Shown piece after piece: positions 25,547 to 33,640 of a stretch of 64,000 nt of DNA. This DNA comes from Psychrobacillus sp. INOP01 (GTDB lineage Bacteria > Bacillota > Bacilli > Bacillales_A > Planococcaceae): assembly GCF_018140925.1 (NCBI RefSeq), contig NZ_CP073315.1, positions 2,418,001-2,482,000 on the forward strand. Direction: 5' to 3'. A model generated the notes under the pieces. The model ran no database searches. It had not been told where the DNA came from and saw nothing but the letters and a program-made list of their open reading frames with translations. How positions within the stretch are numbered: position 1 is the first letter of the stretch; the number at the start of each line of letters is the position of its first letter. The position numbers and the translations under genes are program-made.

Positions 25547-27595
25547 ATGTTGGAGAAACGAAGCCTGAATACTTTTTATCAATTGATGAAATTGCAGCCA
25601 ACGCAACAATCTTCTTTTATTGACAAGATAAACTTATCTGAACGTCAGTTTCAATATGATGTAGAAAAAGTTAATAGTTTCTTATTCGACTTGGGGGTAC
25701 CACCCATTAGAATTTCGGGTGACCGAATCTTTATAGAACAAGAGGTTGTCGATTATTGGAAAGAAAATGGATCAGGTTTTGTAGCAAATCTATTTTCTTT
25801 TGAGCAGGTAGAGCGTGTAATCATATTCCTTTTATATACCTTCATCAGACATGAACCTCTTTCAAATTTTCACTTTCAACATTTGTTTGGTGTTAGTAAA
25901 AATACCGTCAGTTCAGATGTGAAACGAGTCAATAAGTTTTGTGTTGATTTCCGTGTTGAAGTCCGCTATTCGCGAGAAGATGGATACCATTTAAAAGGGA
26001 CGGAAGAAGATAAGCGAAACTTAATGCTTAAGGCAATTTCCATGTTAAAGATTAAATCATATGCTCATGAGAAATTCACATTTATATTTCAGCAGCAACA
26101 GTTGCAGAATCAGTACGATAACTACCAACAAGTTTTGAAGGATTTTGAACAGCAATATTCTTTCTCGTTTACTGAAGACAGATTGGATGAATTTATCTAC
26201 TTGCTTCAAATGATCCATATTCGTCAACAACAACAAAAACGGGTACAGATTTATCCGGATACAGTGAGTTTTTTGGAAAATCAACAAGCTTTTTTGGTAT
26301 CTACATTGATACAACAACGCTTGGGATATACAACTAATCGGGAAGAAGTTGCCTTTTTGACAATTCAACTACTTGGCATATGCCAAGGGGAGGTTAGTCC
26401 TGCTAGGACTGATGCGCTGTTTGCTATTACGGAACAAATCATTGTTAACTTTGAACGTTATGCATGTATTCAATTATTAGATAGAAACAAAGCAATGGAA
26501 ACATTATATTTACACTTTAAGCCCGCTTACTACCGTATGCTCTTTAAAATACCAATTACAAATGTATTGCTCGATGATATTAAGGAAGAGCATCGTGACT
26601 TATTTATTGTTGTAAAGGAAGTACTCAAACCGATTGAGGAAATGTTAAATATTAAGATACCGGAAGATGAGATTGGCTTCCTTACCCTTCATTTTGGTGG
26701 GTTACTAAAACTGGATAGTGAAAGCTCGGAAAAAGTATTTAGAGCTTTAATCGTATGTCCAAATGGGATTAGTTCAAGTTTAATGTTGGAAAATCAATTA
26801 AGATCACTTTTTCCACAATTTAAGTGGACTTCATCGTTTTCATCCTACGATTTTCAACATCTTGAAGATACAGAGTATGATCTTGTGTTTTCCACTGTTG
26901 TAGTTAAAACAAGAAAACCATTATATATAATTAGGCCGATTATGAGTGAAATGGAAAAGAAGGAACTAGTACAAACAGTAGAAGGGCTTACGCTCCAACA
27001 GTCATACCATAATCCAACTTCAGATGAATTAATAAGAATTATCCGTCAGTATGCGGATATTAAACAGCCTGAGCTGCTAAAAAGTGCATTGCAACAGGCA
27101 TTGTTTAAAAATGATCACTTGAATATAGGGAGGAAACAACCAGTGTTAAAGGATTTATTAATCGAAGAAAATATTCAGTTTATGCATGATATAAGTGATT
27201 GGAAAAATGCTATCAAGACGGTAGCGGAACCTTTATTATCAAATGATTCCATTACAAATCAGTATGTAGATGTCATGATTGAGAACGTAGAAACAATGGG
27301 GCCATATATTATCATTGGCGAACAGGTTGCGATTCCTCATGCACGCCCAGAATTCGGCGTGAAAAAATTAGGAATGAGCTTGTTGAAATTATCAGAACCC
27401 ACTTACTTGTTAGGTGAGGAGCAAAACAAAGTGGAAATATTCATTTGTTTAGCTGCTATTGATAACCAAACCCATTTAAAAGCTTTGGCTCAATTGACTA
27501 CATTATTGAGTGATCCTATAAAATTAGAACTTTTAAAGAAGGCACAGACAAAACAGGATATTCTAGATTTAGTTGTAGAGTTCTCTGAACTATAA
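25547..27595 (+). CDS. BglG/MtlR-type PRD transcriptional activator with EIIB- and EIIA-like domains
   Basis: The 682-residue protein starts with helix-turn-helix segments (about 1-130, including the HLFGVSKNTVSSDVKRVN motif), then two PTS regulation domains (about 180-290 and 295-400; PRD histidines in MIHIRQQQ, LHFKPAYY and TLHFGG), an EIIB-like domain with the active cysteine in VCPNGISSS, and a C-terminal EIIA-like domain of the mannitol/ascorbate type with the phosphorylatable histidine in IPHARP. Such proteins are phosphorylation-controlled activators of the adjacent PTS operon. The ATG at 25547 fits the GGGGGAG box better than the GTG three bases earlier. The fused EIIA may also serve the transporter, since no free EIIA gene follows. 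Confidence 0.88.
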   Translation: MLEKRSLNTFYQLMKLQPTQQSSFIDKINLSERQFQYDVEKVNSFLFDLGVPPIRISGDRIFIEQEVVDYWKENGSGFVANLFSFEQVERVIIFLLYTFIRHEPLSNFHFQHLFGVSKNTVSSDVKRVNKFCVDFRVEVRYSREDGYHLKGTEEDKRNLMLKAISMLKIKSYAHEKFTFIFQQQQLQNQYDNYQQVLKDFEQQYSFSFTEDRLDEFIYLLQMIHIRQQQQKRVQIYPDTVSFLENQQAFLVSTLIQQRLGYTTNREEVAFLTIQLLGICQGEVSPARTDALFAITEQIIVNFERYACIQLLDRNKAMETLYLHFKPAYYRMLFKIPITNVLLDDIKEEHRDLFIVVKEVLKPIEEMLNIKIPEDEIGFLTLHFGGLLKLDSESSEKVFRALIVCPNGISSSLMLENQLRSLFPQFKWTSSFSSYDFQHLEDTEYDLVFSTVVVKTRKPLYIIRPIMSEMEKKELVQTVEGLTLQQSYHNPTSDELIRIIRQYADIKQPELLKSALQQALFKNDHLNIGRKQPVLKDLLIEENIQFMHDISDWKNAIKTVAEPLLSNDSITNQYVDVMIENVETMGPYIIIGEQVAIPHARPEFGVKKLGMSLLKLSEPTYLLGEEQNKVEIFICLAAIDNQTHLKALAQLTTLLSDPIKLELLKKAQTKQDILDLVVEFSEL

Positions 27596-27650
27596 GTTTG
27601 TGTGGAATGGACATACGATTGAAACTAACTATTAATAGGAGGAAATAAAA

Positions 27651-27926
27651 ATGAAAATTTTAGCAGTATGTGGAAATGGTTTAGGTACTAGTTTTATTTT
27701 GTCAATAAATGTTAATAAGGCGTTGAAAGAGTTGAATATTGACGGTGAATGCAAGAATATGGACTTAGCGAGTGCAAAGACAGAAGTAGCTGATTACTAT
27801 ATTGGTACTCCTGAAATTATGGAACAATTGCAAGATGGTAACAAAAAAACTATTAGTATTATCAATATGGTCAGTGCAGATGAAATCCAGAAAGCGTTAA
27901 CTTCTCATATCTTGGAGGAAAAATAG
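27651..27926 (+). CDS. PTS EIIB component, ascorbate (Ula/Sga) type
   Basis: The 91-residue protein has the EIIB active site VCGNGLGTSF with the phosphocysteine at residue 7, typical of UlaB/SgaB. It receives phosphate from an EIIA and passes it to sugar brought in by the EIIC encoded one base downstream. An AGGAGG box precedes the ATG. Substrate could be ascorbate or another acid sugar or pentitol; nothing here decides it, and no ulaD/E/F-like catabolic genes follow. Confidence 0.88.
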   Translation: MKILAVCGNGLGTSFILSINVNKALKELNIDGECKNMDLASAKTEVADYYIGTPEIMEQLQDGNKKTISIINMVSADEIQKALTSHILEEK

Positions 27927-27927
27927 A

Positions 27928-29190
27928 ATGTTTGATTTTATCATGAAGGATATTTTAGGGACTCCTGCTATTTTGGTAGGGTTGTTCGCTTTATTTGGCT
28001 TGCTTTTGCAGAAGAAGGCAATTACTGATGTTGTTTCTGGAACATTAAAAACGATAATGGGCTTCCTTATTCTTAATGCAGGTGCGACAGTATTAACGGG
28101 TTCACTAACTATCTTCGGAGAGATGTTTGAAAAAGCATTTAATATTGAAGGCGTTATTCCAAACAATGAAGCAATTGTGGCGTTATCACAAAATGCTTTT
28201 GGTACTGAGACAGCTATGATTATGTTAATAGGTATGATAGTGAATATCGTCTTAGCACGATACACGAAGTTTAAATATATCTTTTTAACAGGACATCACA
28301 CTATGTTCATGGCTTGTTTACTCGCTGCTGTACTTTCCACATCAGGGATGGGGAGTGTTCCTCTTGTCATCCTTGGCTCTCTAATTTTAGGTGCATTGAT
28401 GGTTCTACTACCTGCAATGCTACAACCTACGGTAAGAGAAATTACGGGTTCAGATGACATTGCTGTAGGTCACTTCGGTTCATTCGGTTATTTCGTTGCT
28501 GCTAAAGTTGCGAAATTGACAGGAGACAAAACGAAATCAACGGAAGAGGTCAAAGTACCAAAATCACTTGGTTTCTTACGTGATTCATCTGTGGCATTAG
28601 CGTTAACAATGACCATTATGTTCCTTGTGGTTTCTTTATTTGTTGGTCCTACTTACATAGAGGAAAACCTTAGTGATGGTACAAACTTCTTAGTATTCTC
28701 ATTACTACAGGCAATTACGTTTGCTGCCGGTGTTTTCATCATCTTAGCTGGTGTTCGCATGTTGATCGCTGAAATTGTTCCCGCATTTAAAGGGATTGCA
28801 GACAAAATTGTTCCAAATGCAAAGCCTGCACTAGACGTACCAATTGTATTCCCATTTGCACCAAATGCAGTTATTATTGGATTCTTATCAAGTTTCGTAG
28901 CGGGATTACTAAGTATGTTTTTACTTCCACTCGCAGGATTGGCAGTAATCGTACCAGGACTTGTTCCACACTTTTTCTGTGGAGCAGCCGCTGGAGTATT
29001 TGGTAATGCAGTAGGTGGACGTAGAGGTGCTATAATAGGTGCTTTTGTACAAGGGATCTTAATTAGTTTTCTCCCTGCGATGCTGTTGCCAGTTCTAGGT
29101 TCCCTAGGATTTGAAGGCACCACGTTTGGAGACTCTGATTTTGGTGTAATAGGTATTATCATTGGCTATATTATTAATCTTTTTAGTTAA
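27928..29190 (+). CDS. PTS EIIC permease, ascorbate (UlaA/SgaT) family
   Basis: The 420-residue protein is a polytopic membrane protein of the SgaT/UlaA family: about eleven hydrophobic segments, the LGTPAILVGLFALFGLLLQ opening and the PHFFCGAAAGVFGNAVGGRRG loop near the C-terminus that is well conserved in that family. It imports and, with EIIB, phosphorylates its substrate. TTGGAGGAAA precedes the ATG. A perfect terminator follows. Confidence 0.9.
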   Translation: MFDFIMKDILGTPAILVGLFALFGLLLQKKAITDVVSGTLKTIMGFLILNAGATVLTGSLTIFGEMFEKAFNIEGVIPNNEAIVALSQNAFGTETAMIMLIGMIVNIVLARYTKFKYIFLTGHHTMFMACLLAAVLSTSGMGSVPLVILGSLILGALMVLLPAMLQPTVREITGSDDIAVGHFGSFGYFVAAKVAKLTGDKTKSTEEVKVPKSLGFLRDSSVALALTMTIMFLVVSLFVGPTYIEENLSDGTNFLVFSLLQAITFAAGVFIILAGVRMLIAEIVPAFKGIADKIVPNAKPALDVPIVFPFAPNAVIIGFLSSFVAGLLSMFLLPLAGLAVIVPGLVPHFFCGAAAGVFGNAVGGRRGAIIGAFVQGILISFLPAMLLPVLGSLGFEGTTFGDSDFGVIGIIIGYIINLFS

Positions 29191-29245
29191 TAACAGGAAT
29201 CCTTACAATTACGCAAAGAATTAACCTATAGTATAAATTTAAAGT

Positions 29246-29282
29246 AAAACAGTCATGGACGATAGTAGTCCATGACTGTTTT
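29246..29282. terminator. terminator of the PTS operon
   Basis: Perfect 15-base arms AAAACAGTCATGGAC and GTCCATGACTGTTTT around a seven-base loop. Confidence 0.88.
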
Positions 29283-29378
29283 GTCTGTAACGAGGGAGTT
29301 TAACCATATTAGATTAACGTTCTAAACAGTTTTGAATCAAATAGAAGACCACCAACTGAATAAATAAAAATAATACTA

Positions 29379-29430
29379 TTGACAATTTTTATTTATACTA
29401 ATAAAATTAATTGAAAATGATTATCATTAT
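29379..29430 (+). promoter_or_regulatory. SigA promoter overlapping/adjoining a Fur box
   Basis: TTGACA (29379-29384), 17-base spacer, TAAAAT (29402-29407), followed at once by a 19-base Fur box reading TGAAAATGATTATCATTAT (29412-29430). The box covers the transcription start, so iron-replete Fur should repress the downstream lipoprotein gene. Confidence 0.82.
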
Positions 29431-29476
29431 TATTTAAGGGATTATCTTAATACTATCTAACAAAGGAGAAAACACT

Positions 29477-30391
29477 TTGAAAAAGCTATACATATCATGC
29501 CTATTTTTGTTTGTACTCATCCTAGGGGCTTGTGGAAATAATGAATCAGCGAAGAAAGATACTGCAACCGAGAAGGAGAAAGAGACATTTACTTACCAAT
29601 CAGAAACTGGACCTATTGAAGTTCCTAAAGATCCCCAAAGAGTAATTGCCCTTACTAACGGTCCTAATGCATTGGCCTTAGATGCGAACATCGTCGGCAT
29701 TGATGAATGGACGAATACGAATCCACTTTTTGAAGAAAAGCTTAAGGGAGTAGAAGTCGTATCAGAGGATAACTTGGAGAAAATCATTGAACTGGAACCA
29801 GATCTAATCATAGCTGGATCGTATATGAAAAATATTGATAAACTAAATGAGATTGCTCCTACTGTAGTTTACACGTGGGGGAAACTGGATTATTTAACAC
29901 AGCAAACTGAAATCGGAAAACTCTTAAATAAAGAAACGGAAGCAAAAGAATGGGTCAAAGATTTCCAAGAGCGTGCTAAATCTGCAGGCGAAGCCATTCA
30001 AGCAAAAATCGGTGAAGATGCTACCGTTTCTGTAATAGAAAGTGGAGATAAAGAGTTTTATGTATTCGGAAATAATTATGCACGCGGAACAGAAGTATTG
30101 TATCAAGCAATGAATTTGAAAATGCCAGATAAAGTACAGGAACTAGCACTTGAATCAGGTATCTATACTTTTTCTTCGGAAATGCTGCCCGAATTTGCTG
30201 GGGATTACGTAATCTTAAGTAAAAACCCTGAGGTTGATAATTCCTTTATGGAGACTGAGTTATGGAAAAACATACCTGCAGTTAAAAATAATCAGGTATA
30301 TGAAATAAATACCAAAGCATCTACCTACAGTGATCCAATCACTCTAGATTATCTTCTGGAATTTTTCGAAGAGTCGTTTCTTAGTAACTAG
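29477..30391 (+). CDS. iron-siderophore ABC transporter substrate-binding lipoprotein (orphan)
   Basis: The 304-residue protein begins with a lipoprotein signal (lipobox LGAC at about residue 20) and a Lys/Glu-rich linker, then a type-III helical-backbone binding domain of the FecB/FhuD/FpuA type (VPKDPQRVIAL at the start; LEKIIELEPDLIIAG; end LDYLLEFFEE). It starts at a TTG with AAAGGAGA upstream. The Fur box makes iron or siderophore uptake very likely. No permease or ATPase gene lies nearby, so it must use a transporter encoded elsewhere. A repeat-type terminator follows. Confidence 0.88.
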   Translation: MKKLYISCLFLFVLILGACGNNESAKKDTATEKEKETFTYQSETGPIEVPKDPQRVIALTNGPNALALDANIVGIDEWTNTNPLFEEKLKGVEVVSEDNLEKIIELEPDLIIAGSYMKNIDKLNEIAPTVVYTWGKLDYLTQQTEIGKLLNKETEAKEWVKDFQERAKSAGEAIQAKIGEDATVSVIESGDKEFYVFGNNYARGTEVLYQAMNLKMPDKVQELALESGIYTFSSEMLPEFAGDYVILSKNPEVDNSFMETELWKNIPAVKNNQVYEINTKASTYSDPITLDYLLEFFEESFLSN

Positions 30392-30455
30392 AAAGCAATG
30401 AAGTATTCTTATAATATGAATTACTAGGCATAGTTGTCCCAGCGTCGGAAATCGA

Positions 30456-30519
30456 CCCTGTGTAAAAAACAATCATGAATGTTTAAATTATCATGTTTGT
30501 TTCTTACACAGGGTTTTTT
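30456..30519 (+). repeat. intergenic hairpin repeat, copy 3, acting as a terminator
   Basis: Arms CCCTGTGTAAAAAACAATCA and the complementary TCATGTTTGTTTCTTACACA-GGG pair at about 21 of 23 positions, followed by six T. This copy of the element therefore has full rho-independent terminator form. Sequence match to copies at 21247 and 25212. Confidence 0.78.
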
Positions 30520-30540
30520 AGTTGACTAAAAAAGTATACA

Positions 30541-30582
30541 AAAACAGGTGTAGAAAAAGATATATTTTTCTACACCTGTTTA
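30541..30582. terminator. bidirectional terminator between binding protein and MscS genes
   Basis: AAACAGGTGTAGAAAA pairs with TTTTCTACACCTGTTT; A and T runs on both sides suit the convergent genes. Confidence 0.85.
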
Positions 30583-30613
30583 AATTTAAGGGCTTATTTG
30601 GCACTTCGGTGCT

Positions 30614-31858
30614 TCATAAATCTGCAATTTTTTTAAAATCATTCCCGGTTGGATTCTGGAATAATTGAATTCCAAACTCCGGTGCTACGGCGAAAAGATG
30701 GTCAAAGATATCGGCTTGAACTGTTTCATACAAAGCCCATTGTATATCATTGGTAAATGCATATATTTCTATTGGTAGCCCGCTTTCGGTTGGTGCTAAC
30801 TGTCTAACCATTAAGGTCATTTCCTGATTAATTCCAGGATGGTGTTTAAGATAGTTGCTAATATACGCTCTAAATACACCAATATTCGTAAGAGCCCTTC
30901 CATTCACTGGATTGCTTTGATTAACTTTATTTCTCGTATTATATTCTGCAATTTCGCGTTCTCTATGGGTTACATAGTCCGAAAGGTAGTGAATATTTTT
31001 AAAGTTATTGATCATCTCCTCAGTACAAAACGAAATACTGTTTGTATCAATAAATAATGAACGCTTGATCCGTCGTCCTCCAGAGTTTTGCATCCCTCGC
31101 CAATTTATAAAAGAATCGGATATTAGAGCATAGCTTGGAATCATCGTAATCGTTTTATCAAAGTTTTGTACTTTTACAGTATTTAGGGAGATATCAATAA
31201 TGTCTCCGTCTGCACCGTATTTCGGCATTTCAATCCAGTCACCAACCTGAACCATATCATTGGTCGACAACTGAATCCCCGCAACAAGACCTAATAATGA
31301 ATCTTTAAAAACCAACATGAACACGGCGGAGAGAGCACCAATTCCACTTAGAAGAAGCAGGGGGCTCTTCCCTATCAGGTTCGCGATCACCATAATGACC
31401 CCAAGCGTTATGATAATAATTTTTACCACTTGAATATACCCTTTAATAGGCTTGGTCCTAGATACTTCATAGTTTTGATAAATATCATTCATTGCATTTA
31501 AAGCGCTGCTGATAATTACTAACCCCATAATTATTAAATATGCTATTGCAACCTTTTCAATCAAATATCGAAAGGATTCTGGTAATGTGGAAGCAAAGAA
31601 GTAAATAATAATCGCTGGAACAATATGCGATAGCTTATGAAAAACCTTCCTTTCCAAAAGCATATCATCCCAGCGGAATTTAGTGTTTTTCACGATTTTA
31701 GAGATTACCCTAATTACTACTTTTTTAGTGATAAAATTAGCTACAATACAGATAAGCATTATTAAAAGAAGCATGATAATAATGGAAAGATACCAAGCTA
31801 AAGTAATATCCATATCAAATTTTAAAAGTTGGTTACGAATGTAATTCATATATTTCAC
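30614..31858 (-). CDS. MscS-family mechanosensitive channel, YbdG-like
   Basis: At 414 residues, with about five N-terminal hydrophobic helices, an MscS beta-domain (VGDWIEMPKYGADGDIIDISLNTVKV followed by a TMIPSYALISDSFINW strand) and a long C-terminal domain, it matches the YbdG group (about 415 residues) rather than small MscS. YbdG-type channels mediate mild hypo-osmotic shock response. The neighbouring opuA locus also handles osmotic stress, but the two are separated by other genes. The ATG at 31858 follows an AGGTGAA box. Confidence 0.9.
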   Translation of the reverse strand: MKYMNYIRNQLLKFDMDITLAWYLSIIIMLLLIMLICIVANFITKKVVIRVISKIVKNTKFRWDDMLLERKVFHKLSHIVPAIIIYFFASTLPESFRYLIEKVAIAYLIIMGLVIISSALNAMNDIYQNYEVSRTKPIKGYIQVVKIIIITLGVIMVIANLIGKSPLLLLSGIGALSAVFMLVFKDSLLGLVAGIQLSTNDMVQVGDWIEMPKYGADGDIIDISLNTVKVQNFDKTITMIPSYALISDSFINWRGMQNSGGRRIKRSLFIDTNSISFCTEEMINNFKNIHYLSDYVTHREREIAEYNTRNKVNQSNPVNGRALTNIGVFRAYISNYLKHHPGINQEMTLMVRQLAPTESGLPIEIYAFTNDIQWALYETVQADIFDHLFAVAPEFGIQLFQNPTGNDFKKIADL

Positions 31859-32051
31859 CTCATTGTATGTATTATTGTTGGTACCATAGTATGCACCTCA
31901 TTTTTGTAACAAGCGTAATGAGGTAATAACCATTGTATCAGAAAAAATTAATCTTCACTTTCTTCGGCACTTCGCGAGTAAACATTCTAAGATATAAAAA
32001 CAATAGAGATTTATATCCTGAGTTATTTAATATGTAAGTGGGGTGGAATGT

Positions 32052-32513
32052 ATGGATGTGAAATCGGAATTAAAAAAAGTCTACATCAATAGACTTTTAC
32101 AATCTCAAAAAAAAATATCTGAATTTGAAGAAGCGTTAAGTAATCTCGTTAGTTTAGGGGATAAGTCAGTTATTACTGAATTATGCATGGGATTTGACGA
32201 TGATACTGAGCAATATGAAATAATGTTTGGACTAGTACATGGAATAGAGCATCTCTATAAAGAAAGTATTGAAGAAGGTTTATACCTAATAGCTTTAGCT
32301 GTCCCAAGTGTTATTGATAGAGCGAGAGAATGGATGGAAGTTTTACATTACAGAATTTTAAATCATGAACAAGTAAGAAGAATATACGTTAATGTACTAT
32401 CTAAACTAGATATCAAGACAAAAGAGATAATAATAAACTTATTAAGAGACATAAAAAGTGAAGATCCAAATATGTTTGGTAATTCTGTAGATGAAGTATT
32501 AAAACCTATATAA
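32052..32513 (+). CDS. Imm30-like orphan immunity protein
   Basis: The 153-residue all-helical protein shows the Imm30 pattern: a central (F-D-D-D-T-E-Q-Y-E-I-M-F-G-L-V-H) segment, then I-E-H-L, then RAREWMEVLHYRILNHE. Imm30 proteins protect against polymorphic toxins. No toxin gene adjoins it, so it is an orphan protecting against kin or a remnant of a lost cassette. The ATG at 32052 is preferred over a GTG at 32043 that overlaps the GGGGTGGA box. Family assignment is from remembered pattern and is moderate. Confidence 0.6.
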   Translation: MDVKSELKKVYINRLLQSQKKISEFEEALSNLVSLGDKSVITELCMGFDDDTEQYEIMFGLVHGIEHLYKESIEEGLYLIALAVPSVIDRAREWMEVLHYRILNHEQVRRIYVNVLSKLDIKTKEIIINLLRDIKSEDPNMFGNSVDEVLKPI

Positions 32514-32581
32514 AGTGAGAAGTAGTCCGAATAATTAACCATATAATACACATCCTATTCCTGTGTTTAGGAGGTGAACTT

Positions 32582-32776
32582 ATGACTAATCAAGGGAATA
32601 ATCAAAATCAAAGAAATAACAAAAGTGTCGCAAATAGCATCAAAAATACAGCAGGCTCTGCATTTGAAACAGCGCATAATGCTTTAGAGGCTACAGAAAA
32701 TGTTGCAATGAACACTGTTGATGCAACTAAGAACGCTGCAAAGAATTTAACAGGTAACTCAAAAAAGAATCGTTAA
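32582..32776 (+). CDS. small Asn/Ala-rich helical protein, function unknown
   Basis: This 64-residue protein starts with a polar Asn/Gln-rich tail and continues with amphipathic helix repeats of the form T-x-x-x-A-T-x-N-x-A (for example HNALEATENVAMNTVDATKN), reminiscent of LEA-like stress proteins. Excellent AGGAGGTGA box and a terminator at 32815 mark it as a real, separately ended gene. No specific function is recognised. Confidence 0.65.
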   Translation: MTNQGNNQNQRNNKSVANSIKNTAGSAFETAHNALEATENVAMNTVDATKNAAKNLTGNSKKNR

Positions 32777-32814
32777 CATAGAATTGTGCAACTCTTTTAC
32801 TTAAAGAATGTTAG

Positions 32815-32841
32815 AAAAAAACGCCCATTGGGCGTTTTTTT
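32815..32841 (+). terminator. intrinsic terminator after the small helical protein
   Basis: AAAAAACGCCC-ATT-GGGCGTTTTTTT: a compact perfect hairpin with T-run. Confidence 0.92.
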
Positions 32842-32854
32842 GTTCGATGTGTAA

Positions 32855-33067
32855 GATCCCGATCTTGTGAAAGAAGTTCTTCAGGTAATAAAAGTATTGA
32901 CGCGGGAAGGAATGACGATGATTATAGCTACACATGAAATGAACTTTACATAAGATGTCGCAGATAGAGCCATTTTTAAAGGAGAAATAGTGGAACTAGG
33001 CACATCAGAAGAAATCTTCCTCAAGCCCAAAAAAGAATCGAGAGAAAAAGGCAGTTCTTGTCGATAG
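32855..33067 (+). pseudogene. C-terminal fragment of a polar amino-acid ABC transporter ATPase
   Basis: Translation from 32855 gives the post-Walker-B part of a GlnQ/TcyC-type ATPase: DPDLVKEVLQVIKVL, then the H-loop segment MTMIIATHEMNFT, an in-frame TAA, and DVADRAIF...GTSEEIFLKP. Walker A, Q-loop and signature are absent, and the stop codon splits what remains, so it is a dead scrap. It lies directly after a terminator, with no promoter. Confidence 0.85.
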
Positions 33068-33144
33068 TTGAGTAATAGAAAAAAGATTACCAGGGGCTGA
33101 TGAATTTTGACTAGAAAGGTCTAAACAAGAGTGCGGAGCTTCTG

Positions 33145-33225
33145 AAGCCAACTTAGAGGATAATGTCGTAAAAAGAAAGATTAGGTTATTAACTTGCAGA
33201 TTTTCTTTCGAAAATGAATAAATAA
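33145..33225 (+). pseudogene. decayed 3' end of a second ParR-like adaptor gene
   Basis: The sequence aligns with the last 80 bases of the adaptor gene at 7360-7968. In the closing frame it encodes LADFLSKMNK then TAA, against LGDFLSRMNK in the intact gene; upstream the shared TTAGAGGA-AATGTCG word is also aligned but the frame is broken by an indel. It implies a former second copy of the partition locus here. Confidence 0.65.
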
Positions 33226-33547
33226 TAGGTGAAGGATTTGTTACAATTCCTCTTAATCTATTGCAGAGATTAAAATCCTCTTGAAAGCAGTATCAACTGG
33301 TTTTTGGGGGGCTTTTTGTGTGATGAGGATTAATAGTATTGAAGTGACATAATAAAGGTTCAGAGAATATGAAAGCGATGGCAGGTATTTAGAAACCATT
33401 TAGAAAAACTAAATTAATACATTAGTGGTGATTGGTGTGATGTGTTTACACTCCTTAAGAATCATTTTCCGAATTTACTGGAATCTACCTTTACCTTCCA
33501 TGTAAAAAATGGAATATTATAACTAATAGGGTATGAGGAGGAGTTTA
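33226..33547. other. intergenic stretch upstream of the first LXG unit
   Basis: No gene seen. From about 33435 the sequence becomes clearly similar to 61620-61720 (upstream of the second LXG unit), including the words TCTACCTTTACC and GGAATATTATAACTAATAGGGT, so conserved regulatory sequence, probably the promoter, lies here. Confidence 0.5.
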
Positions 33548-33640
33548 ATGTTTCGAGAAAGGAAGATATCATATAATAAAGTAAACAGGTGTGATTTATA
33601 CTTTTTTAATAGAACAAAAGAGTCAAAGGTGTGCCTATGA
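33548..33640 (+). CDS. 30-residue leader peptide overlapping the LXG toxin gene
   Basis: An ATG behind GAGGAGGAG (33538-33546 region) opens a 30-codon frame, basic and with two cysteines, starting MFRERKIS and ending KESKVCL. Its TGA overlaps the LXG start as ATGA. The second LXG locus has the same arrangement (61725-61817): also exactly 30 codons, with 20 of 30 residues identical, and the same ATGA overlap. Between loci nucleotide differences change residues but never the frame or length. This supports translation, probably to couple or meter LXG synthesis; no known family is recognised. Confidence 0.6.
   Translation: MFRERKISYNKVNRCDLYFFNRTKESKVCL

Noticed and set aside
28653-29162. 169-codon minus-strand open frame inside the PTS EIIC gene
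   Set aside because: Shadow of a strongly supported membrane protein; its Pro/Asn/Thr-rich translation is the usual complement of hydrophobic codons.
31859-32051. promoter or RNA element between the MscS and Imm30-like genes
   Set aside because: AT-rich sequence with no hexamer pair or structure convincing enough to report.
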